A stretch of 64,000 bases of DNA from Exiguobacterium sp. BMC-KP (GTDB taxonomy: Bacteria; Bacillota; Bacilli; Exiguobacteriales; Exiguobacteriaceae): contig NZ_LGIW01000011.1 of the NCBI RefSeq assembly GCF_001275385.1, positions 172,942 through 236,941 of the forward strand. Direction: 5' to 3'. The stretch's first letter is position 1. The number at the start of each line of letters is the position of its first letter. The position numbers and the translations under genes were made by a program. Below the pieces are notes generated by a model. It was given only the letters and a program-made list of their open reading frames with translations. It did not search any database and was not told the DNA's origin. Below, one piece after another: positions 34,063 through 43,598 of this stretch.

Positions 34063-37000
34063 GTGAAAGTAGTGATTATTTTGTCTAAATTTAAAAGTTA
34101 TGAGAAAAAATTAGGATCAAATCGATTGAGTATTACTACTAATGATAAAGAGATATTTATAAGTCCAGAAGAAATTTCAGATAGCTGGAAAGATAACTAT
34201 ATAGAAAAAGTATCTAGAGAGAAAGAAGAAATTGGATTAAGAGTACCTCAATTTGGTGCATTATCTGCTATTCGAGCTCATTGGACTACTTCATCCACTC
34301 CAGCCACTATTGTTTTACCTACTGGTACTGGCAAATCTGAAACTATTTTTTCTACAATAGTCTCTGAAAGAATTACTTCATCTCTTATTGTTGTTCCCTC
34401 AAATTATTTAAGAGAACAGCTTTACGAGGGTGCTAAAAAATTTGGGATTTTACCTGAATTAGAAATGATATCAAAAAAAGCATTACTCCCCACAACTTTA
34501 ATGTATAAATCAAAACCTAAAAAAGAAGATGAAGATTTGTTACTTGAATATATTTTAATGTCTAATATCATTGTTACGACTCCTAGAATGCTAAGTTCTA
34601 TGTCGCCAAAAATAATGAAACAATTAGTTCAAAAAGTAGATGTAGTGTTCTTTGATGAAGCTCATCATTTAGCAGCTAAAGAGTGGTCATTAGTCAGAGA
34701 GATGTTTACAGAAAATAAAATACTGCAGTTTACAGCTACTCCATTTAGAAATGATGGAAAAAAGATCGATGGAAAAATCATTTTTAATTACGATCTTTCA
34801 CTAGCTCAAAATGCCGGATATTTTATGCCTATCGACTTTTATCCTATTAAAGAATTCGACGAGCAAAAATCTGATTTAGAAATTGCAAAAATTTCAATTA
34901 AACTTTTGGAAAAAGATATAGATGAAGGGTTCAATCATATTTTATTAGCTAGAGCAAACACTCAAAAGAGAGCGGATGAACTGTTTAAAGAGATTTATTC
35001 GACGTTTACTCATCTTAATCCGGTTGTAATCCATTCAAATATTCCTGCAGCTGAACGAAAAGAAAAGATGCAATCTATCAAGAACGGTAAATCTAAAATC
35101 GTGGTATGCGTTGACATGTTTGGAGAAGGGATAGATATCCCGACGTTAAAAATTGCAGCTATTCATGACAAATACAAATCTTTACCTATAACTCTACAGT
35201 TCATTGGTAGATTCGCTAGATCTGGAAAAAAGAAGCTAGGAAACGCTAAATTAGTAACTAATATTGCAATAGACGATTTGAAAGAATCCGTTGAAGAACT
35301 CTATCACCAAAACTCTGATTGGAATCAACTTTTAAATATTCATTCAAGCAATGCTATTTCTAAAGAAATTGAAACAGATGAATTTTACAGTAGTTTTAAA
35401 AAAGGTCATGTGAAAGATATTGATTTGTCACAAATAAAACTTAAAATAAGTACTCGCATTTTTAGAAATTTTTCTGCAGAAATTGATATAAATCGTTGGG
35501 AAGATGTATTAGATAAAACTAGAACAACAAACTTGATAAATGAACAAGATAATGTTTTTATTTTCATCGAAGAAATTGAATCTAGAGTACATTGGTCAGA
35601 TCAAAAAAATATCTTTCAATATGGTTATGATTTCTTTGTTGTTTTTTATGATAAAGAGAAAAAATTGATTCATATACATGAAACCGATGTCAGTAAAGGA
35701 AACAAACTCATCGAAAAAATCTTTAAAGAAACATCTGCTATTAAAGGGGATGTAATTTATCGAAGTTTAAGCGATATCAATCGTTTAATGATTGGAACAC
35801 TAGGTTTAAAGCAACAACCAAGCGGACGAATAAGTTTTAGAATGTTTACTGGATCTGATATTAAATCTGGAATTAATGAATCAATATCTGCAGGTTCAAT
35901 TAAATCAAATTTGTTTGGCTATGGATATCAGAATGGAAATAGAATCAGCATTGGTTGTTCTTATAAAGGAAAAGTATGGATGAGATGGGTTGAAAGCATT
36001 GGTTTTTGGAAGGAATGGTGCAAATTAATTGGCTCAAAAATATTAGATGATAGTATTAGTACCACTGAAATTTTTGAAAATTCGTTAGTCTCAGAACCAA
36101 TTAATAAATTTCCTGAGGGTACGCCATATAAAATTTTATTACCTGAATCCATCGAAACATCCAATTCACTGAGTAAGCAATTTTATATTGAAAAAGAAAA
36201 TAAACATTATCCATTTTTTAATGCTGAATTAAAAAATCCAAAAATTATAAAAGAAAAACTTCATTTTGAACTATGGATAAATGAACGCAAATATGTTTTT
36301 GCACAAAGTATCGAAAAAAACTCATTTTCTTTCTCACAAATCGAAGGTGATGAATTATTTATACTTATTAGTCGAACTAAGAAGATAAGCGCAACAGAAT
36401 ATTTGTTTAATAATGCTCCTGAAATATCATTTATTCAAAATAATGGTTTAGTCGTTGTTGTACAAGAAAATTTAAGCATTACTGTCAATCCTAAAAAAAA
36501 TATTGAATTAAATCCAAATAAATTAATACCAATCAATTGGATTCAACTTGGTGTCGATATTAAATCTGAATCTCAAGGCATTAACAAAAAAACTGACTCT
36601 ATTCAGTATGCTACGATTCATAACATTGTAGATCAATCATCAGATGTTATCTTTGATGATGATGGTTCTGGAGAAATCGCAGATGTTGTCTCGATCCAAA
36701 TTAATCAAAAGATGAAAGATATAACATTTAATTTATACCACTGCAAATATTCAGATGGAGTTAAACCCGGTGCTAGAGTTAAAGACTTATATGAAGTATG
36801 TGGTCAAGCAGAAAAATCGATTATTTGGAACGATAACATCATTGAACTGATTGATCGTATGATTTATCGTGAAAATGCTAGAAGAAAGAGTCATTTAAGT
36901 TCTAGATTCGAAAAAGGGGACTTAAATATATTGAATACCTTAAAAAAAATGATTCGATCAGGCTATGTAACTCGATTAAATATTTCAATCGTTCAGCCCG

Positions 37001-37110
37001 GAGTTTCCAGAAGTAAATTAACTGATTCAATGAAACAAGTCATTATTTCAACAGATTCACACTTAATCGATACCTATGGAATTCAATTTAATTGTTACTT
37101 TAGTAATTAA
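34063..37110 (+). CDS. SF2 DEAD/DEAH helicase with large unknown C-terminal region; defence candidate
   Basis: A 1015-residue protein. The helicase core fills the first 430 residues: LPTGTGKSE (about 85-93), DEAHH (198-202), TATPF (about 224-228), SNIPAAERKEK region, FGEGIDIP and QFIGRFARSG (motif VI). The remaining 580 residues have no recognisable domain and are rich in beta-type pattern. The start is uncertain: GTG at 34063 has no clear ribosome site, and TTG at 34081 is an alternative. The gene is far more AT-rich than the transfer operon and heads a three-gene cargo. Helicases of this size with unknown tails are common in phage-defence loci. Confidence 0.8.
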   Translation: MKVVIILSKFKSYEKKLGSNRLSITTNDKEIFISPEEISDSWKDNYIEKVSREKEEIGLRVPQFGALSAIRAHWTTSSTPATIVLPTGTGKSETIFSTIVSERITSSLIVVPSNYLREQLYEGAKKFGILPELEMISKKALLPTTLMYKSKPKKEDEDLLLEYILMSNIIVTTPRMLSSMSPKIMKQLVQKVDVVFFDEAHHLAAKEWSLVREMFTENKILQFTATPFRNDGKKIDGKIIFNYDLSLAQNAGYFMPIDFYPIKEFDEQKSDLEIAKISIKLLEKDIDEGFNHILLARANTQKRADELFKEIYSTFTHLNPVVIHSNIPAAERKEKMQSIKNGKSKIVVCVDMFGEGIDIPTLKIAAIHDKYKSLPITLQFIGRFARSGKKKLGNAKLVTNIAIDDLKESVEELYHQNSDWNQLLNIHSSNAISKEIETDEFYSSFKKGHVKDIDLSQIKLKISTRIFRNFSAEIDINRWEDVLDKTRTTNLINEQDNVFIFIEEIESRVHWSDQKNIFQYGYDFFVVFYDKEKKLIHIHETDVSKGNKLIEKIFKETSAIKGDVIYRSLSDINRLMIGTLGLKQQPSGRISFRMFTGSDIKSGINESISAGSIKSNLFGYGYQNGNRISIGCSYKGKVWMRWVESIGFWKEWCKLIGSKILDDSISTTEIFENSLVSEPINKFPEGTPYKILLPESIETSNSLSKQFYIEKENKHYPFFNAELKNPKIIKEKLHFELWINERKYVFAQSIEKNSFSFSQIEGDELFILISRTKKISATEYLFNNAPEISFIQNNGLVVVVQENLSITVNPKKNIELNPNKLIPINWIQLGVDIKSESQGINKKTDSIQYATIHNIVDQSSDVIFDDDGSGEIADVVSIQINQKMKDITFNLYHCKYSDGVKPGARVKDLYEVCGQAEKSIIWNDNIIELIDRMIYRENARRKSHLSSRFEKGDLNILNTLKKMIRSGYVTRLNISIVQPGVSRSKLTDSMKQVIISTDSHLIDTYGIQFNCYFSN

Positions 37111-37581
37111 TCGACTTTTCCGAGTAGAATAGACAATGAAATTAATTGAAAACAACCTTAATGATTGTGTCGATGTCATGTATACCTTCGCTAGAATTAA
37201 GGGCTTTTGTGTAGCAGGAATTTTTAAGATAGGAATGATCGTAATGTATTAATCGATGTTTATCTATTATTTATAAATACAAGAGATTTCACAATTGAGA
37301 TTATTTTAATTCAGATTTATAAAAATATCTTGGGTGATAATGCACATGGTGATTTATATTACGGAAAGTACTCAAAGTAAACGGGGTGTAGTTTAATTCA
37401 TTCTATGTATTACCAGACAAATTCAATGGATATTCACATCACTATAATGGCATGGAAAAACGGATACGATTGAGAATTCAAAGCGGCTGCTAGAAAAAGA
37501 CTATGCAAGTGAACTTTAGTTAATTTCCTTCAAAGGAAACGGTATTTTCCATTAATATATTATAAAATAAGGAGAATTATT
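37111..37581 (+). other. AT-rich gap with possible gene debris
   Basis: A short frame from about 37136 (MKLIENNLNDCVDVMYTFAR) stops at about 37250 and later stretches read as broken coding sequence. No intact gene is supported. An AAGGAG site at its end belongs to the next gene. Confidence 0.35.
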
Positions 37582-38208
37582 ATGGAACAAGAACAAACTA
37601 CTAAGAAAATTTTTGGTTCAGATTTTCATTGGTCAGATCCAGAAAGAGTTGCATCAATGAGTTATTTATGTGGATTCTGTAATGATAAAGTATCGAGTGA
37701 TAAAGGGTATAAAATTAATAATTTTTCTGACGGAAGTGGTAATACATTTCACTACAAAGGGATTTATATATGCCCTTCATGCAAAGGTCCTACTTTTTTT
37801 GATTTTAATGAGAGACAATTCCCCGGTAAAATGATTGGTCATTTTGTAGAAGAGCTTCCTCCACAAATCGCATCTCTTTATACTGAAGCACGAAATTCTT
37901 TTTCTGGAGGTGCTTACACAGGCACTGTTTTACTTGCTAGAAAGATGTTGATGAATATAGCAGTACACTTCGGTGCTGAAGAGAATAAAAATTTTATTTT
38001 TTACGTTAATTATTTATCAGATGAAGGCTATATAAATAAATCGAATAAAGGTTGGATCGACTATATTCGATTACAGGGAAACGAGGCAACTCATAAAATA
38101 GAATTAAAAAGCGAAAAAGAAGCAGAGAATATATTAAAGTTTATAGAAATGCTATTGAAAACTAATTATGAATATCCTTCATACGTTATATCATCTGAAG
38201 AAAATTAA
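37582..38208 (+). CDS. DUF4145 protein with zinc ribbon
   Basis: A 208-residue protein. The N-terminal zinc ribbon uses C30-x-x-C33 and C64-x-x-C67. The C-terminal helical domain has the DUF4145 signature: PPQIASLYTEARNSFSGGAY, LLARKMLMNIAVHFG and RLQGNEATHKIE. DUF4145 is related to HEPN-type folds and is frequent next to restriction and helicase genes. The ribosome site is AAGGAG. It probably belongs with the helicase upstream as one module. Confidence 0.85.
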   Translation: MEQEQTTKKIFGSDFHWSDPERVASMSYLCGFCNDKVSSDKGYKINNFSDGSGNTFHYKGIYICPSCKGPTFFDFNERQFPGKMIGHFVEELPPQIASLYTEARNSFSGGAYTGTVLLARKMLMNIAVHFGAEENKNFIFYVNYLSDEGYINKSNKGWIDYIRLQGNEATHKIELKSEKEAENILKFIEMLLKTNYEYPSYVISSEEN

Positions 38209-38271
38209 GCTATCTATTATTTTAAAGAAGTCTAAATTTTATATAATTTAAAAATAAAGGAGAAATAATTA

Positions 38272-39159
38272 ATGTACGATATTGATCAACTATACGAGAA
38301 AGTAGAATATGAAAGGTGGATTTTGGACAAAATTAGTAATTTATTTTCTCAACAAATTGATGATGGTCCACAATTAGTAAAGTTCAATACTATTGATGAA
38401 GGGACATTTAATCATTTCCTTAGAGTTAGTGATTCATTATTAACTCATTACAAAATTGATACTTATATAGAATTGAGCCCATTATTATTTGTAAATTCTT
38501 TTAAAACCATAGATATGATCGTTGAATGGATATTGGAAAGTAATAATGTCGTCATTAACTCTCAATCGACTTATTTATATAAAATTAAAGAATTCAAAAA
38601 AATTTTAAATAAAAAAAATTCTGCTTTACCTCTTGAGGTACAAAATAAATCAGTTTATTTAATCCTAATTACACTTTATGAAAATTTGAGGATATACAGA
38701 AATAAAGTTATTCATGCTTCGTGGGGAAAAAATGTACAAGGAAATCTTAACTTTGAAAAAACGAAAGGGTGTTTGAAGAATCAAATTTTGCAATTCAATA
38801 CAATTATTAATCTTGCTAAATTATTAACCACTTTACTTTCAATTTTTGTAGAAAAAGAAAACAAAGGATTCATGATCAATAATTTAAAGTATTTATCAGA
38901 CAAAGTTTTTGAATTACACAAAATCCAAAAATTTCATATTACTACTCCTCCTGTTTATTATAAAGTTGAGTGTACTTTAAATAGTAAAGATGATGTTATA
39001 GATTTAGTTAAAATATTTGACCATTTGAGCGTAAGTACGCTTAATCGTCCATTTTCATTTTCATTAATTCTTTTATATAAAGATCAAGAAAAATTTTTTT
39101 CCTCGGATACAATTAACAAATTAATTAATGAAAAAGTCGAGTTCTTAACATTAAACTGA
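38272..39159 (+). CDS. HEPN-motif protein of the helicase cargo
   Basis: A 295-residue all-helical first part with LRIYRNKVIHASWG, giving R143-N-x3-H148, the R-x4-H signature of HEPN ribonucleases. The C-terminal 70 residues are alpha/beta. It lies 63 bases after the DUF4145 gene with its own AAAGGAG. No named family is recognised. In context, an abortive-infection RNase triggered by the helicase is an attractive but untested reading. Confidence 0.7.
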   Translation: MYDIDQLYEKVEYERWILDKISNLFSQQIDDGPQLVKFNTIDEGTFNHFLRVSDSLLTHYKIDTYIELSPLLFVNSFKTIDMIVEWILESNNVVINSQSTYLYKIKEFKKILNKKNSALPLEVQNKSVYLILITLYENLRIYRNKVIHASWGKNVQGNLNFEKTKGCLKNQILQFNTIINLAKLLTTLLSIFVEKENKGFMINNLKYLSDKVFELHKIQKFHITTPPVYYKVECTLNSKDDVIDLVKIFDHLSVSTLNRPFSFSLILLYKDQEKFFSSDTINKLINEKVEFLTLN

Positions 39160-40303
39160 CCCTTATTTAATGCTAAAGTACTCGATGCTTTCCGACCTAC
39201 ACCCTCATTAACTGGTATAGATCATGTTGTAATATAGAATTACTTTAGGGGTGATTAAGGAATATCAATATCATCGCCGCTTCTAATGTTAACGGTACTT
39301 TAACTCCCCCTCGAAGCCTTCCCTGAACCTAGAAAATAGTAGTTTAAAGGCTTGAAGGTAGATATGTTACCTGATTTATAAATTCAGCTAAAGAAGAGAA
39401 CATAATTTCTTTATGCTAAGGTGCAGTATAAATTATATATCTCATTAAAACAGTCTAATCATCTCCAGTTGAAGTTATCGTTTCGTAAGCACTAAAACTA
39501 GACAAATGGTCTACTGATTTGATTCTGACTACATGTGTTTATCCTATAAAACCTTTAGCTCCTATTACTTCATCATGCAAATAAGCATATCCATGCAACC
39601 TCAAATATTTTTCATAATTGATAGTTGATTTGTAAAGAAGTAAATACAGTTTGATCGGACTCAAACCAATCATCTCTCGCTCAAAGTTGACTTGTATCAA
39701 TAGAACAAAATGATACCTTTCTTACTGTTGCTCCGCTGGCTTAACCTCGACTGGTTGCGTCAAGAAGGCAACGCAACACCACCAATAAGACGGGCAAGGC
39801 GAGCGGGGCGTAGCGATGTTTCATAGCAGCATGACTTCCTTCTCCAAATCATAAAAAAAGACTTCGTCTCTCTTTGTCTGATGCACGTCATAGCCTTACG
39901 TGTTAAGGCGAGGGAGCTTAATCTTTCTTGAGAGAGGGCAACTGAAAAGAAGATACTTGCTATATATCGGCACTCAATGTCCTTCCTCATGATAACCCCT
40001 CCCCGCTCGATGTGACTTCGTAACTACAGTACCCTTGCAGAGACATTTACGTGTTAAAATCCGCACATCCTCATAGCACGATTTAACAGATTCATCAAAC
40101 TTTAAAGAGTCATAATATTTCTCTCCATCATTCGTCTCACTAACATAAGAATACTTCTCTTTATGAGACGATAAATCGTTCGACCTCTTGGAGATAACCT
40201 GGAGAGAAACATCCAATTGACTGATGACTGATTCTCATGAATTCTCCCCCCGCTAAATTCACCCCAAAAGATATTATGTCAACTATATTATCCATTTAAA
40301 ATC
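39160..40303. other. Gene-poor stretch between cargo and recombinase
   Basis: About 1.1 kb with short frames only (for instance 39760-39990 and 39974-40216, minus strand) that lack good ribosome sites and protein-like composition. The GC-richer part near 39750-40020 resembles decayed mobile DNA, but I could not align it with the radC element. Confidence 0.5.
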
Positions 40304-40332
40304 ACTTGTGATAATTACCTGTTATCACAAGT
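40304..40332. repeat. Core-site-like inverted repeat upstream of the recombinase
   Basis: ACTTGTGATAA and TTATCACAAGT are perfect 11-base arms around a 7-base centre (TTACCTG), the geometry of tyrosine-recombinase crossover sites. A lone half-site TTATCACAAG occurs at 46548-46557, and nine bases of it near 11621. Confidence 0.5.
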
Positions 40333-40521
40333 AGTTATTTGTTATACTGAATATGGATAAATGATGTAATACAATTATTAATTAATTGATTACACTTTAA
40401 ATACGTATGTATATCAGTCATAATTGAATGTAATACGTAAATAATCGGTGTTTTACTTAGCAGATGAATAAAAAAGGTATCAAAAGAGGAAGCGTTGAAC
40501 AGATAGACGGGAGAATGGACC

Positions 40522-41541
40522 ATGAACGAAGAGGAATTGAATGAAATTGTAATTAGAGAAGAAGCAGCACTGGCATTTGCCGATAGCCGGGAGAAATTGC
40601 TCGCGGTACTGGAGAATGATCATTTGAACATGGAAGCACTGAGCGATCTCGAAATCTTCGAACTATTCTGGGCGACAGAGTTATTTCCGATTTATAGTCA
40701 AAAAAGCCCGCATACGAAGCGGGCGTACAAACAAGATCTCGATTATATTTTACGATTTTTTGTGACCAAAACGCAGGGCGTTAAACAACTGACGATCCTC
40801 AACTTACACGAGTACTTAAAAGATGTCCATGATCAGTACGCGCCACGGACCGTCAAGCGGCGCAATACCATGTTGCGGCGTTTCCTGCGCTTTCTACACG
40901 TTAATGATTATCACTCGCGTGATCTGTCAGTACAGGTGAAGGACCAGATGAAGCCGGAGCCGCTCCGCCGCGAGATCGACTTCGACGAGATGGAGGCGAT
41001 TGCACTTGCCTTTCGCCACACGGTAAAGCAAAAAAAGAACCGCGAGCTGTTGCAGCTGCGGAATGAGACGATGGGCTATTTGTTGTTGACGACAGGAATG
41101 CGGGCTAGTGAATTACTAGCACTGCAGTTCAGCCAGGTTCAAGAGCATTCTTCTAGTAACTATATTGAATTTAAAGGAAAGCGTGAAAAGTGGCGACGCA
41201 TTCCGTTATCCCAAAAATCAATCCATCTTATCGATCGATTAAAGCAATTAATGCAAATTGAAGGGTTAACGAATCCTTATATTTGTTTCAATATTAGGAC
41301 TAATAATAATTCTATTTCTTATGAAGCATTGAGACTTATCGCTCAAGCTGCTTCCGCACAATTAACATTACAAAAAAATTCACCCCATTGGTTTCGCCGC
41401 TCTTTTATTACAAAGCTATTAGCGAATGGTATTCCTTTATATGAAGTCATGAATCTTTCGGGGCATGAGTCAATAACGACTACGAATACGTATCTTCAAC
41501 AATTAAAAAAATCTAATTTAAATGTGCTACCTTATGATTAA
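40522..41541 (+). CDS. Tyrosine recombinase/integrase
   Basis: A 339-residue site-specific recombinase. The N-terminal SAM-like domain covers about 45-145. The catalytic residues are R194 (TTGMRASEL), K220 (FKGKREKW), H289 and R292 (HWFRRSF), H315 (SGHES) and Y324 (NTYLQQ), all in place. It lies at the edge of the cargo and transfer genes, next to block B, so it is the likely integrase of the element. Base composition drops sharply near codon 206 (about 41140): GC-rich before, AT-rich after, which suggests a hybrid gene. Confidence 0.9.
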   Translation: MNEEELNEIVIREEAALAFADSREKLLAVLENDHLNMEALSDLEIFELFWATELFPIYSQKSPHTKRAYKQDLDYILRFFVTKTQGVKQLTILNLHEYLKDVHDQYAPRTVKRRNTMLRRFLRFLHVNDYHSRDLSVQVKDQMKPEPLRREIDFDEMEAIALAFRHTVKQKKNRELLQLRNETMGYLLLTTGMRASELLALQFSQVQEHSSSNYIEFKGKREKWRRIPLSQKSIHLIDRLKQLMQIEGLTNPYICFNIRTNNNSISYEALRLIAQAASAQLTLQKNSPHWFRRSFITKLLANGIPLYEVMNLSGHESITTTNTYLQQLKKSNLNVLPYD

Positions 41542-41547
41542 GGGACT

Positions 41548-41681
41548 TTTTATATAAAACGTCAAATCTCCTTAATAATTAGACATTGATTAATATACGA
41601 GAAAATATAACATTTATCGGTCATTCTACTAAGTTTACTTGTATATTAGATTTTTATATAAAACGACCGTTTTATATAAAA
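41548..41681. repeat. TTTTATATAAAA repeats downstream of the recombinase
   Basis: TTTTATATAAAACG occurs at 41548-41561 and 41652-41665, and TTTTATATAAAA again at 41670-41681. The last two self-complementary 12-mers are separated by exactly six bases (CGACCG), a layout seen in recombinase core sites. They are candidate arm or core sites of an attachment region. Confidence 0.45.
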
Positions 41682-41717
41682 AAGCAATGAAAATTCTTAG
41701 GAGAATTTCATTGCTTT
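41681..41717 (-). terminator. Terminator of the block B isochorismatase-like gene
   Basis: AAAGCAATGAAA and TTTCATTGCTTT form the outer stem; on the minus strand it is followed by T residues. Confidence 0.8.
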
Positions 41718-41761
41718 CATATTATGGACTTAGAGAAGACAAGTCGCTATCTTTCCGTTCA

Positions 41762-42328
41762 TCATCCATTAATTTTCAGTTGGGTTTGTAAAAAGTGTTC
41801 AGTTGACATCACATCCGCATACATGCCATGTAAAGCGCCGACGAACGAATAGTGAACCTGTTCAGCTGAAACGACCTTGCCATCATATGATAGATCTTTA
41901 GTCGCGCAAGCATCCTCAATCAATGTTGTTTCATAGCCTAAATCAACTGCCGCACGAACAGTCGCATCAATACACATATGTGTCATCATACCGACCACGA
42001 CTAACTTAGTGATTTGCTTCTTCGCTAACTGCTCTCCTAATTCTGTTTGAAGGAAACTATTCGCGAACTGCTTGATAACGAGCGTTTCATTTTCTAACGG
42101 TTGGACGAGCTCGTGGATTTCAACGCCTTCCGTATCTGGAAGAAAGAATCCCATGTCCGGACTACTGGCTACATGTTGAACGTGGAAAATGTTTTCCTTA
42201 TTATTTTTTCTAAACCAATCCAGGATTTTAGCGGCATTCTTTGCTGCTCGATCGGGATTAACAAGCTCCATTTTTCCATTTGCAAAGTAATCTTTTTGAA
42301 TATCTACAATAATTAAAGCTGTATCCAT
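41762..42328 (-). CDS. Isochorismatase-like cysteine hydrolase (block B copy)
   Basis: A 188-residue paralogue of the gene at 9837, with the same triad (VDIQKDYF, VIKQFANSF, MMTHMCIDATVRAAVDLG). It is highly similar throughout; differences are scattered and conservative, so both copies look functional. It has a C-terminal extension of a few residues. It is divergent from its own lrp-like gene, as in block A. Confidence 0.88.
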   Translation of the reverse strand: MDTALIIVDIQKDYFANGKMELVNPDRAAKNAAKILDWFRKNNKENIFHVQHVASSPDMGFFLPDTEGVEIHELVQPLENETLVIKQFANSFLQTELGEQLAKKQITKLVVVGMMTHMCIDATVRAAVDLGYETTLIEDACATKDLSYDGKVVSAEQVHYSFVGALHGMYADVMSTEHFLQTQLKING

Positions 42329-42446
42329 ATCTTCACCTCATTTATAATTTTCCTTACACATTAATCATAAAGAGAGACTCAATATTAATCGATAAGCTGA
42401 TGAATCGTTTCTGCTTCATATCATTTCACCATGAAAGGAATTTAAC

Positions 42447-42890
42447 ATGGAACTCAATAATATCGACTATCAAATCCTTCAGATTCTATCAGAAAATTCA
42501 AGGATTCAATGGAAGGACATTGGAAAACAAATTCATATGACGGGTCAGGCGGTTGGCAACCGGATTAAAAAGCTGGAGGATCAAGGTATTATTCAATCCT
42601 ATTCTTTGATCATTGATGAACTTAAGTTAGGCTTTTCTTACACAGCTTTCGTCATCATTTATATGAAAACATCTAATCATGGACAGTTCATTCGTTTTTT
42701 GAACGGATGTCCAGAAGTGGTGGAAGCGCATCGTGTATCCGGTGAGGGTTGCTATCACTTAAAAATAAAAGTTACTTCGCAAGAACAATTGAATGTATTG
42801 TTAAATTCCATTCTTGAGCATGGCAATTACACGCTTTACCTCTCGATAAATGAAATTAAGCGACGTTTCTCCCCGCTTGATCATGTCTAA
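42447..42890 (+). CDS. Lrp/AsnC-family regulator (block B copy)
   Basis: A 147-residue paralogue of the regulator at 9275, identical in most of the helix-turn-helix (QWKDIGKQIHMTGQAVGNRI) and in the RAM-domain loop VSGEGCYHLKIKV. Most changes fall in the helix around HGQFIRFLNGCPEVVEAH. AAAGGAA precedes the ATG. It is followed by a bidirectional terminator shared with the convergent hxlR-like gene. Confidence 0.9.
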   Translation: MELNNIDYQILQILSENSRIQWKDIGKQIHMTGQAVGNRIKKLEDQGIIQSYSLIIDELKLGFSYTAFVIIYMKTSNHGQFIRFLNGCPEVVEAHRVSGEGCYHLKIKVTSQEQLNVLLNSILEHGNYTLYLSINEIKRRFSPLDHV

Positions 42891-42963
42891 TGTGCTTCGT
42901 TCTGCGCCATATAAAAAACTCGAGTCGAATTGACTCCTCAAAAAGAATGACATGAAAGATATC

Positions 42964-43009
42964 AAAAAGGCTAAGGTTCTTAGATACTAAAGAACCTTAG
43001 CCTTTTTTT
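42964..43009. terminator. Bidirectional terminator (block B)
   Basis: AAAAAGGCTAAGGTTCTT pairs with its complement. Compared with block A (9165) one A-T pair has become G-C on both arms, so the stem has been conserved by a compensatory change. Confidence 0.88.
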
Positions 43010-43057
43010 GTCTTATTTCTTTTCGCTGACACAATAACCCATTTAGTCAGGAGTCCG

Positions 43058-43393
43058 TTAACTGTTCTGATTCAATTCGCCCCACCTGCACATTTCTTGG
43101 ATGATTGGCCAAAGTGTTCGGCCTCTCTCTGTCAGACTGTACTCCACCTTTGGAGGAATTTGTGGGTACTCTTGACGATGAATCAATCCATCTCGCTCCA
43201 TCTCTTTTAAAGCAGAGCTTAATGTACGATACGTGATGGTACCAATCATACGTTGTAGTTCGTTGTAACGAACTGGCTCGTTATTTGACAGGTAATAGAT
43301 AATCAACAATTTCCATTTCCCGTTGATGAGAGAAAGCGTATACCCGAAAAATGTTTCTTGATTATCAGCTACATTCCCTTTTGAAGTTTTCAT
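43058..43393 (-). CDS. HxlR-family transcriptional regulator (block B copy)
   Basis: A 111-residue paralogue of the gene at 6553: GKWKLLIIYYLSNN, RYNELQRMIGTITYRTLSSALKEMERDGLIHR and PPKVEYSLTERGRTLWPIIQEMCRWG. It is divergent from the block B lipoprotein hydrolase with a dyad between them. The recognition helix is the same as in block A, so the two regulators probably bind each other's operators. Confidence 0.9.
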   Translation of the reverse strand: MKTSKGNVADNQETFFGYTLSLINGKWKLLIIYYLSNNEPVRYNELQRMIGTITYRTLSSALKEMERDGLIHRQEYPQIPPKVEYSLTERGRTLWPIIQEMCRWGELNQNS

Positions 43394-43413
43394 AGTAACA
43401 CTATCCTTTCTGA

Positions 43414-43439
43414 TAGTATATGCAAAAAAAGTGCATACT
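43414..43439. promoter_or_regulatory. Candidate HxlR operator (block B)
   Basis: AGTATATGC and GTGCATACT flank an A run, the counterpart of the dyad at 6508-6531. Confidence 0.45.
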
Positions 43440-43598
43440 TGTCTGATTTCTTATACTGACCATATACTAAATTTCATAGCGAGTAAACAGGATCAAGCTT
43501 TTTTCTATCCGACAACACGAAGGGGGATCAAACGACTCATAGGATAGATATTACCTACTCAATAAAAAATCAGCTATTAACAAAGGAGTGCTTTAACA

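Noticed and set aside
39760..40216. Two minus-strand frames of 76 and 80 codons
   Set aside because: No ribosome sites, overlap each other, and no protein-like conservation signal.
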